Assembly: GCF_006716425.1 (NCBI RefSeq)
Contig: NZ_VFOZ01000003.1
Location: 1 to 64,000 of the forward strand
Source: Actinoallomurus bryophytorum
Lineage (GTDB): Bacteria > Actinomycetota > Actinomycetes > Streptosporangiales > Streptosporangiaceae
Length of the DNA: 64,000 nt
Reading direction: 5' to 3'
Part shown: piece by piece, positions 56,962 through 64,000 of the stretch
How positions within the stretch are numbered: the stretch's first letter is position 1
Layout: the number at the start of each line of letters is the position of its first letter
Made by a program: the position numbers and the translations under genes
The notes under the pieces: generated by a model
Database searches by the model: none
Told to the model about the DNA's origin: nothing
The model's input: only the letters and a program-made list of their open reading frames with translations

Positions 56962-59900
56962 ATGACGTCCCTCAGTCCCGGGCGAGGCAGGCGCGTACGG
57001 CGCCTTCTCCTGTCCGGCATCGCGGCCCTCATGCTGGTCGCCGCGCCCCTCGTCTCGGCGCCTTCGGCGGAGGCGGCCGGCGCCCTGGTCACGGACCCGG
57101 TCCAGTACGTGCACACACTGGCGGGTACGCAGGGCTCGACCAACTCGTTCCCCGGCCCGGCCATGCCCTTCGGCATGGTGCAGTTCTCCCCGGACACGGC
57201 CGGCGGCGGCAATGTCCAGAGCACCAATGGCCCGACCGGTGCCGGCTACAAGTACGACCAGAAGTACGTCATCGGCTACGGCATGACCCACGCCTCCCAG
57301 GGCTGCGGCATGGGCGGCGACTTCCCGATCCTCCCGACCAGCTACGACGACCTCACGGCGACCGGCAACACCCAGGCCCCGTGGGCTCAGAAGCTCGCAC
57401 TGGACCGCACGAGCCACCCGGAGACCGGCGAGGCGGGCTACTACAAGGCCACCGCCCGTGACACCTCGACGATGAACGGCACGACGGCGGCCGGGCGGCT
57501 CATCACCACCGAGCTCAGCGCCTCGACGCGCGCCGGCATCGCGAGATTCACCTTCCCCGCGGACACCCCGCGGCCCAAGGTCTTCCTGCGCACCAACCAG
57601 ACCGCGTGGTCGACGTCCTCCTATGACTCCGAGATGACGATCGACCCCGCGACCGGCCTGGTCACCGCGCGCGCCCTGGTCGGCAACTTCTGCCGCAAGG
57701 GGGAGCAGCACGACATCTACTACGCGCTGCGCTTCGACCAGCCGTGGAAGGTCTTCGGCACCTGGGCCGACGGGCAGGCGGCGGAGGCCGGTCGCACCCA
57801 CGTGTCGACCGCCTCCAACTCGCAGACCGGCGGCTACTTCACGTTCCCCGACGGCACCCAGACGATCACCGCGCGTACGGCGGTCTCCTACACCTCGGCG
57901 GCCAACGCGGTGCTCAACCTGGGCACCGAGATGCCGAACGGCCGTGGCTTCGACGACGTGCGACGGGCCAACGCCGCCGCGTGGAACGCCGACCTGGGCA
58001 AGGTCCAGGTCTCCGCGCCGGTCCAGGGCCAGTCGGAGGACTACCTGAAGACCTTCTACACGTCGCTCTACCACTCGCTCACGCACCCGGCCACGTTCAG
58101 CGACGTCAACGGTGACTACATCGGTTTTGAGACCAAGCCCAAGGTGCACAACGTCTCGGAGCATCCGGGCGCGGGCCACCGGAGGAGAGTCCAGTACTCG
58201 ATGTTCTCCGACTGGGACACCTACCGGAACCTGGTGTCCTTCCAGGCCGCGGTGTTCCCGGACCAGGCCTCCGACATCGCCCAGTCCCTCGTCAACGCGG
58301 CCCGGCAGATGGGCTCCTTCCCGAGATGGACCGTCGCCAACGGCTCGACCGACCAGATGAACGGCGACAGCGTCGGCCCGCTGCTGGCCTTCACCTGGGA
58401 GTTCGGCGCCCGTGACTGGGACGTCGACGAGGCGCTCGACATCATGATCGACAACATCGTCGGCGACAAGGCCGGCAAGCCCACCGGTGGCACCAACACG
58501 GGTGCCGGCGGCGCCGGCGGAATGACCAACGTCCGGCTGCCCATCATGGAGCGGCCCGGCGCGGACTACTACAACCGCTACCACTACGCGCCGCAGGTGC
58601 GCCCCTTCCAGGAAGACCACATGGTCACCGGCGCGTCGTACACGCTGGAGTACTCGGTCGACGACTTCTCCGTCGCCACGCTCGCGGCCGAGCGGGGCCG
58701 GGCGAAGACCGCGAAGAAGTTCTACGACCGCGCGCAGTACTGGCAGAACCTGTGGAACCCGACGGCGAACGGCATCCAGCCGCGCGACCTGGGCGGACGG
58801 TTCCCGGACAACGCCGACCCGAACCAGCAGTACCCGGCCTCGTTCGGCTACCGCGGCAACGTCTACGACCTCGGCCAGCAGGGCTTCGAGGAGGGCAACG
58901 CCGAGCAGTACGTCTGGATGGTCCCGGACAACCTCGCCGGCCTGACCAAGGCCATGGGCGGCAAGAGCGCGGCCGTCCAGCGCCTCGACACGTTCCTGTC
59001 GACGGGGCTGACGCGCGGTGCCGACGTGGGCGTCCCGTACATGAACCTCGACAACGAGCCGGACTTCGGCGTGCCGTGGATCTACAACTACCTCGGCCGG
59101 CCCGACCGTACGTCCGAGGTGGTCGACGAGATCACCCAGAGCCTTTTCGGCTACCAGCCGTCCGGCTCAGAGCCGGGCAACGACGATCTCGGCGCGCTGG
59201 CGAACTACTACGTCTGGGCCGCGCTCGGGATGTACCCGGAGAGCTCCGGTTCCTCGGTCGTGACCTTCAACGCCCCGATGTTCGACAGGTCCGTCGTCCA
59301 CCTCGGCAACGGCCACACGCTGACGATCAACGCCGACGGGGCGCAGACCGACCGCGACCACCAGGCGCCCGACGGCCACAAGTACATCAACGCGGTCTCG
59401 GTCAACGGCACCTCGACGTCGAAGTCGTGGCTCGACTGGGGGAGGCTGTCCCGCAACACCACGATCGACGTGTCACTCGGCTCCACGCCGAACGCCTGGG
59501 GCAGGTCCGATACCGACCTGCCGCCGTCGTGGCAGTCGGGTTCGAAGCCGGTCGCGCTCAACGTCAGCACTGTCGGGTCGCCGACGCCCGGGGCGGTCGT
59601 CCTGCGGCCGGGCAGCGCCGGCACCGCGCAGCTCGACGTGCAGCGGATCGGCTCGGCCGCTCGCGGCTTCGACGTCTCGGTGACGACCTCGAACCGGGGC
59701 ATCGCCGCCGCCCATGTCCCCGCGCAGTCGTTCGACGCGAACGGACGGGCCCATGTCCGACTGTCCTTCACCGTCGACGCGCACCTGACCTCCGGGTACT
59801 ACGACGCGACCGTGAAGGTCACCTCAGGCGGGGTGTCCACGTCGGACAAGGCCGTCCTGCGGGTGGTACGGCCGGGTTCGATCGAGGCCGGCCGCACCGT

Positions 59901-60516
59901 CACGGGCACCGCCCTGTACGACGCCCTGAAGGGATCCTTCGACGGCGGCAGCGGCGTGACGTGGTCCGGTGGCAACGGCACGAACATGGGCGACAACACG
60001 ACGACCGACACCTACGACCGGAGGCGACTGGCCTCCGTGGGCCTCGCGCCCGGGGCGGTCAAGCACTTCACCGCCGACGGCGTGCCGCTGACGGTGATCT
60101 GGCCGACGGCACCCGCCGGGTTCCCGGAGGCCACCCAGCCTGCGGCGGGCCAGACGATCACGCTCGACCGCCCGGCCGCGCGCTTCTCGCTCGTGGGCGC
60201 GTCGTACACCGGTGCCACGACCGTCCAGGCGTCACTGCGGATCACGAACGGCACGCACACGGACACGGTCACCTACCCGGTCGCGTTCTCCAACTGGACG
60301 CAGCCGCCGGACGCCGGCGACGGGACGCTCCAGCCGCAGTACGGCAACTCCGTCGTGGCGCGGATGCCGCACCGCCTCGCGCCCGAGACGGCCGGCGACG
60401 CGGGTGCGTCCGTGTTCGCGACGAAGCCGTACGTGGCCCCGAAGGGCTGGAAGGTCACCTCGATCACGTTCCCGGCCGACGGGACAGGCCAGCGGATCTT
60501 CGCGGTCGCGGGCTGA
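56962..60516 (+). CDS. Secreted GH92 exo-alpha-mannosidase
   Basis: 1184 residues. GAAGGAG lies about nine bases before the ATG. Signal peptide to about residue 40 (R-R-L-L-L-S-G-I-A-A-L-M-L-V-A, S-A-E-A-A-G). GH92 motifs: G-T-Q-G-S-T-N-S-F-P-G-P near the start, F-S-D-W-D-T-Y-R-N at about 415, E-G-N-A-E-Q-Y near 643 with the likely general acid Glu, and G-N-D-D-L-G-A-L near 739 for calcium/base. C-terminal extensions include a NEW3-like sandwich (about 870-960) and a further beta domain. GH92 enzymes are calcium-dependent inverting alpha-mannosidases trimming N-glycans or fungal mannans. Followed by GH20. Confidence 0.9.
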   Translation: MTSLSPGRGRRVRRLLLSGIAALMLVAAPLVSAPSAEAAGALVTDPVQYVHTLAGTQGSTNSFPGPAMPFGMVQFSPDTAGGGNVQSTNGPTGAGYKYDQKYVIGYGMTHASQGCGMGGDFPILPTSYDDLTATGNTQAPWAQKLALDRTSHPETGEAGYYKATARDTSTMNGTTAAGRLITTELSASTRAGIARFTFPADTPRPKVFLRTNQTAWSTSSYDSEMTIDPATGLVTARALVGNFCRKGEQHDIYYALRFDQPWKVFGTWADGQAAEAGRTHVSTASNSQTGGYFTFPDGTQTITARTAVSYTSAANAVLNLGTEMPNGRGFDDVRRANAAAWNADLGKVQVSAPVQGQSEDYLKTFYTSLYHSLTHPATFSDVNGDYIGFETKPKVHNVSEHPGAGHRRRVQYSMFSDWDTYRNLVSFQAAVFPDQASDIAQSLVNAARQMGSFPRWTVANGSTDQMNGDSVGPLLAFTWEFGARDWDVDEALDIMIDNIVGDKAGKPTGGTNTGAGGAGGMTNVRLPIMERPGADYYNRYHYAPQVRPFQEDHMVTGASYTLEYSVDDFSVATLAAERGRAKTAKKFYDRAQYWQNLWNPTANGIQPRDLGGRFPDNADPNQQYPASFGYRGNVYDLGQQGFEEGNAEQYVWMVPDNLAGLTKAMGGKSAAVQRLDTFLSTGLTRGADVGVPYMNLDNEPDFGVPWIYNYLGRPDRTSEVVDEITQSLFGYQPSGSEPGNDDLGALANYYVWAALGMYPESSGSSVVTFNAPMFDRSVVHLGNGHTLTINADGAQTDRDHQAPDGHKYINAVSVNGTSTSKSWLDWGRLSRNTTIDVSLGSTPNAWGRSDTDLPPSWQSGSKPVALNVSTVGSPTPGAVVLRPGSAGTAQLDVQRIGSAARGFDVSVTTSNRGIAAAHVPAQSFDANGRAHVRLSFTVDAHLTSGYYDATVKVTSGGVSTSDKAVLRVVRPGSIEAGRTVTGTALYDALKGSFDGGSGVTWSGGNGTNMGDNTTTDTYDRRRLASVGLAPGAVKHFTADGVPLTVIWPTAPAGFPEATQPAAGQTITLDRPAARFSLVGASYTGATTVQASLRITNGTHTDTVTYPVAFSNWTQPPDAGDGTLQPQYGNSVVARMPHRLAPETAGDAGASVFATKPYVAPKGWKVTSITFPADGTGQRIFAVAG

Positions 60517-60672
60517 TCGGCTCCCTCTCGCGGTATGGACCAAACCGTGCCGCCTGTTTAAGCTGACCCAAGTTCCCCACATAAGGGATATATCGGCAGT
60601 TCTGACATTAACCAGTACAGGCCAGTCATCAGAAATTGTGGACGTATCCGGCGCACCGATGCAAGGAGTGAC

Positions 60673-63642
60673 GTGAGGATCTCGTTCTTCTCGCCGAAAC
60701 GCGAGCGGAGGTACAGCGGAGGCCATCGGTCCCGTACCGTCTCCGTTCTGACGATCGGTGCGCTTCTGGCCACGTCTGTCACCGGTGTCCTTGCGAGCGG
60801 CGCCGGATATGCCGACACGGCGCGGCCGTCCACGACGTCCGCCGATCCCTCGGCCTCCGACAGCGTCAATCTCGCCCTGCTGCCGGGTGCGGTCGCCTCG
60901 GCCAAGTCGCAGCGTATGACCTCGCCCGCGGCGACGTACGCGCCGGCCAACGCGATCGACGTCTTCGTCCACAACGGCTGGACCTCGAACTACGCGTCGG
61001 TCGGGGACGGCTATGACCCGACCCAGGACTGGTTCCAGGTCAAGCTGGCCAAACCCGCCCCCGTGTACGAGGTGTCCAGCCTCTGGACGTCGCCGGCCAA
61101 GCCGACGGAGTACGACATCCAGGTCGCGACGGACGCCGGCTGTCAGACGTGGTCGACGGTCGCCCACGTGGTGAATCCGGGCGACAAGGATTCCCACGTG
61201 ATCGATCGCAAGGATCCGATCTCGTGTGTCCGTATGCAGGCCCTGGCCACGAATTCCACCAGCGGATACACGCTGAATGAGTTCGAGGTGTGGTCCGGCC
61301 CCAAGCCGGCGCCGGTCGTGGGGCAGATCATTCCCGTACCGGTGCGGCAGACGCCCGGCACCGGTCAGCCGTGGGAGCTCACGGCCAGATCCCGGATCGT
61401 GATCTCCGACGGCGGCCTCGCCGCCACGGGAGATGTTCTCGCGGGCTACCTGCGGCCGGCCACCGGGTACGAACTCCCCGTGGTGACAGGCTCCGCCACC
61501 GCCGCCGATATCGCCCTCACCCTCGCGCCGGTTCCCGGACTTCCACCGGGCAACGACGTCGCCGCGGCCGAGGGCTATTCCCTCACGGTGTCGCGCGCGG
61601 GCGCGAAGGTCGTGGCCCCGAAAGCCCACGGCCTGTTCAACGGCTTTGAGACCCTCCGGCAGCTGTTGCCGGCGGCGAGCTACTCGCCCGCCATCGGCAC
61701 GGGGCCGTGGACGGTGCGGCCCATCACGGTCGTGGACTACCCGCGATACGCACACCGGGGTCTCCAGCTCGACCCCGCCCGTAACTTCCTGACGGTGGCC
61801 GAAATCAGGTCCATGATCGACCAGCTGGCGGCGTTGAAGGGCGACCGGCTGCACCTGCACCTGAGCGACACCCAGTCCTGGCGCCTTGAGATCAAGGGCT
61901 ACCCGGCGCTGGACGGCACCGGGTGCAACGGAGCGAACTGCCTCGCGGGTTTCTACACGCAGGAGGACTTCAAGGGCCTGGTCAAGTACGCGGCCGACCG
62001 GTTCATCGAGATCGTCCCCGAGCTGGAGGCCCCGGCCCATGCCACGGCGGCGGTCAAAGCCCTGGGCGGCGTCGCGGTCATGGGGTGCCAGGGCCAGACC
62101 CAGACCGACCGGTTCTGCACCGATCCGGATGACCCGGCCAGCGCGCGGGCCCTCGCGTTCTGGAAGGACGCGATCGCGCAGCTTGCCGCGATCTCTCCCG
62201 GACCCATCATCCACATCGGCGGGGACGAGGCCATCGGGATGCCCCACGAGGACTACAAGTGGTGGATCGGCCAGATGGAGAAGATCGTCGACGACAACGG
62301 CAAGCGGGTGATGGGCTGGAACCCGGCGCTGGAGGGGTACGCGCCGAACTCCACCTCCATCAACCAGTACTGGTCCGACTACACCGGCGGTGGACCCCCT
62401 CTCATCAAGCCCGAATGGTTCAACCAGGGCCGGAGCGTCATCGAGACCCCGGAATGGAACGCCTATCTCGACTTCGCCTATGACGGATCTCCCGGCAGAA
62501 CGCCGGCGACGGAACTCCAGAAGGCCTACACGTGGGACCCGGAATGGGTCTACGAGAAGTACCGGTCGGTCTGGGCTCAACCCGCGTACGGCGGGCCGAA
62601 GGCGGAAGACATCCTCGGTATCGAGGCGCCCATCTGGGGTGAGCAGATGCGCGGGCTGGCCACGAACGAGTTCATGGTCTTCCCGAGGATGGCCGGAATC
62701 CTGGAAAAGGCCTGGTCTCCCAAAACGCTCACCCAGGACTACGACGCGTATCGGCAGCGGCTCAGCGTGGCCGGACCGCGGTGGGCGTTCGCGAACGTGA
62801 ACTTCGGCTCCATATCCCAGGTCGACTGGAGCCCGGCGGCGATGGGGACGATCTCCCGTTTCGGCGTGGACAAGACCCTGGGCGACGCGCTCCTGGCGCG
62901 TCTGAGCGCCGGCTCGATTCCGCCCGGTGAGTTCGCGGCCGTGATCGATTGGGGCGATGGATCTCCGACGGAGCCGGCCGTCATCGCGGGACGCGACTAC
63001 GTGGCGAGCCAGCGGCAGGGGAGAGGCCTGATGTCGGTCAGCGGGAGCCATTCCTATCCGGCGGACGGGGTCTACCACGGCACCGTCACCTACCGGCATC
63101 AGGACCAGACCTGGGCCGTGCCTTTCCTCGCGACCGGCGTCCCGTCCTGCACGAAGACGATCACCGGCACGCACAACGGCCCATTGACCGTCTCCTCGGG
63201 TGTCACGTGTCTCGATGACGCGACGATCACCGGGCCGGTGACCGTACGCACAGGTGCCGGGCTTTACGCGTCGGGGTCCGAAGTGCGTGGCCCGCTGACG
63301 GCGTCCGGGGCCACCGACGTGCTGCTGTGCGGCACCACGGTGTCCGGGCCGGCCACCGTGACCGGCGGGACGCGGGTCTGGCTCGGCAACCGCGACGGTG
63401 ACTGCGCGGCGGCGACGATCAAAGGCCCGGTGAACGTCACCGGCGTGACGGGTCAGGTCACGATCGACGGCACGACCGTGGGCGGCCCGCTCGCCGTGCG
63501 GGACAACACGGCGACGACGATCGTCGCCGGCAACCACATCGGCGGACCGCTGTCGTGCGCCGGGAACTCCCCGGCGCCGGGCGACGCGGGCCGGCCCAAT
63601 ACCGCGTCAGGCCCGAAGTCGGGACAGTGCGCCGGACTGTAG
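60673..63642 (+). CDS. Secreted GH20 beta-N-acetylhexosaminidase with discoidin, PKD and solenoid modules
   Basis: 989 residues from a GTG with AAGGAG five bases upstream. Long signal peptide ending near residue 47; F5/8 discoidin about 62-212 ([11 protein letters not shown]); GH20b about 214-355; catalytic barrel about 356-740 with [11 protein letters not shown] and the catalytic pair D518-E519 in H-I-G-G-D-E. A PKD-like domain (I-D-W-G-D-G-S-P) follows at about 756, then six to seven G-P-initiated repeats of 18-26 residues (about 836-966) forming a probable beta-solenoid. Removes terminal GlcNAc/GalNAc from glycans or chitin oligomers outside the cell. The AT-rich 156-base gap upstream carries its promoter. 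Confidence 0.9.
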   Translation: MRISFFSPKRERRYSGGHRSRTVSVLTIGALLATSVTGVLASGAGYADTARPSTTSADPSASDSVNLALLPGAVASAKSQRMTSPAATYAPANAIDVFVHNGWTSNYASVGDGYDPTQDWFQVKLAKPAPVYEVSSLWTSPAKPTEYDIQVATDAGCQTWSTVAHVVNPGDKDSHVIDRKDPISCVRMQALATNSTSGYTLNEFEVWSGPKPAPVVGQIIPVPVRQTPGTGQPWELTARSRIVISDGGLAATGDVLAGYLRPATGYELPVVTGSATAADIALTLAPVPGLPPGNDVAAAEGYSLTVSRAGAKVVAPKAHGLFNGFETLRQLLPAASYSPAIGTGPWTVRPITVVDYPRYAHRGLQLDPARNFLTVAEIRSMIDQLAALKGDRLHLHLSDTQSWRLEIKGYPALDGTGCNGANCLAGFYTQEDFKGLVKYAADRFIEIVPELEAPAHATAAVKALGGVAVMGCQGQTQTDRFCTDPDDPASARALAFWKDAIAQLAAISPGPIIHIGGDEAIGMPHEDYKWWIGQMEKIVDDNGKRVMGWNPALEGYAPNSTSINQYWSDYTGGGPPLIKPEWFNQGRSVIETPEWNAYLDFAYDGSPGRTPATELQKAYTWDPEWVYEKYRSVWAQPAYGGPKAEDILGIEAPIWGEQMRGLATNEFMVFPRMAGILEKAWSPKTLTQDYDAYRQRLSVAGPRWAFANVNFGSISQVDWSPAAMGTISRFGVDKTLGDALLARLSAGSIPPGEFAAVIDWGDGSPTEPAVIAGRDYVASQRQGRGLMSVSGSHSYPADGVYHGTVTYRHQDQTWAVPFLATGVPSCTKTITGTHNGPLTVSSGVTCLDDATITGPVTVRTGAGLYASGSEVRGPLTASGATDVLLCGTTVSGPATVTGGTRVWLGNRDGDCAAATIKGPVNVTGVTGQVTIDGTTVGGPLAVRDNTATTIVAGNHIGGPLSCAGNSPAPGDAGRPNTASGPKSGQCAGL

Positions 63643-63757
63643 ACGGACGGAATGCCCGACCGGCCGGGCACAGCCGTTCGGGTACGGGGTGGCCGCAGGC
63701 CGGCGCACGGCCCGGCCGTGTCAGGATCGGAGGTGTCACCGCACCAGGGAGGCCGAC

Positions 63758-64000
63758 ATGACCGATGGCACGCGCGGGGAGTTGTTCAGCGAGGAGCGCT
63801 CGGCCGACGTCGTGAGCGCCAGCTTCGACGGCACGCCCGATCCCCGGCTGCGGGAGGTGATGGGGTCGCTCGTACGCCACCTGCACGCGTTCGTGAAGGA
63901 CGTCGAGCTGACCGAGGACGAATGGAACGCCGCGATCGGGTTCCTCACCGCGACCGGGCACAAGTGCGACGACGTGCGCCAGGAGTTCGTCCTGCTCTCC
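63758..64000 (+). CDS. Intradiol ring-cleavage dioxygenase, N-terminal part (runs off window)
   Basis: 81 codons visible. [39 protein letters not shown] and [12 protein letters not shown] ... [12 protein letters not shown] match the N-terminal helical domain (PF04444) of catechol/hydroxyquinol 1,2-dioxygenases. GGGAGG lies about six bases before the ATG. The iron-binding domain lies beyond the window. Confidence 0.8.
   Translation, partial: MTDGTRGELFSEERSADVVSASFDGTPDPRLREVMGSLVRHLHAFVKDVELTEDEWNAAIGFLTATGHKCDDVRQEFVLLS

Noticed and set aside
60232-63537. Very long open frame of about 1100 codons on the minus strand opposite GH20
   Set aside because: It is antisense to a clear GH20 gene; it is Arg/Gly/Val/Asp-rich with no domain pattern, the usual result of GC-biased third positions leaving the reverse frame open.
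1-64000. CRISPR arrays, tRNA or rRNA genes, insertion sequences
   Set aside because: I saw no regularly spaced repeats, no tRNA-like T-loop sequences in gaps, and no transposase-like protein; absence cannot be fully proven by reading.

Overview
The window is GC-rich throughout, with GC-biased third codon positions, frequent GTG starts, tightly overlapping operons and possible leaderless starts. It encodes secreted glycosidases, LuxR/LAL, TetR, DeoR and CGNR regulators, CUT1 sugar ABC transporters and a YbaB/WXG100-type locus. All of this fits a filamentous actinomycete; a member of the Streptosporangiales (Thermomonosporaceae-like) is my inference, not something the sequence proves. I see no rRNA, tRNA, insertion sequence, integrase or CRISPR array.

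Layout. 1-1.6 kb: 3' end of a secreted GH2 enzyme, then a damaged junction where two genes have both lost their 5' ends (a TetR C-terminus and an MpaB/DUF2236 protein). 1.6-4.5 kb: secreted GH3 beta-glucosidase and an orphan CheY-like receiver. 4.8-12.9 kb: a sugar-use locus with a CUT1 ABC importer (SBP plus two permeases) on + and DeoR, PfkB kinase, GH4 alpha-galactosidase-type enzyme, class II aldolase and SIS isomerase/deaminase on -. 13.3-16.9 kb: secreted GH87-like beta-helix protein and secreted alkaline phosphatase. 17.2-19.0 kb: a three-gene YbaB / WXG100-like / LysM-WXG cassette with no toxin or secretion machinery. 19.0-20.6 kb: orphan RbsC-like permease with a proline-rich tail. 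20.7-24.5 kb: a tauABCD-like sulfonate operon preceded by a 25-codon cysteine-containing leader peptide of the actinobacterial sulfur-gene type. 24.6-30.8 kb: LAL regulator, alpha/beta hydrolase divergent from a CGNR regulator, and a GH15 enzyme.

31-42.4 kb: housekeeping and accessory genes (TetR/SnoaL pair with a duplicated operator, transketolase-RidA divergent from a TetR gene, FUSC transporter, cupin, SnoaL, GAF histidine kinase, a large membrane protein I do not recognise). 42.6-46.7 kb: chloroperoxidase-like hydrolase, SGNH hydrolase, a second junction of two 5'-truncated genes, a frameshifted MmcQ/YjbR gene and a DoxX gene with an ECF41-like promoter. 46.7-56.9 kb: beta-propeller protein with an MFS transporter, phosphoesterase, TetR, a coupled RHH-SRPBCC-methyltransferase operon with an operator over its start codon, DHA2 efflux pump with a BBE-type flavoenzyme, and a two-component pair. 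57-64 kb: secreted GH92 alpha-mannosidase and GH20 hexosaminidase, then the start of an intradiol dioxygenase.

How it fits together: at least seven glycoside hydrolase families (2, 3, 4, 15, 20, 87-like, 92), mostly secreted, point to a saprotroph harvesting plant, fungal and glycoprotein sugars. The ABC/GH4/SIS/PfkB/aldolase locus is the internal route for one of these, most likely an alpha-galactoside or galactosaminide entering glycolysis through tagatose bisphosphate. The sulfonate operon and alkaline phosphatase are consistent with scavenging of S and P from organic matter. The strongest non-standard signals are the sulfur leader peptide, the two 5'-truncated gene pairs, the toxin-less WXG/LysM cassette and several clear operators in divergent promoters.
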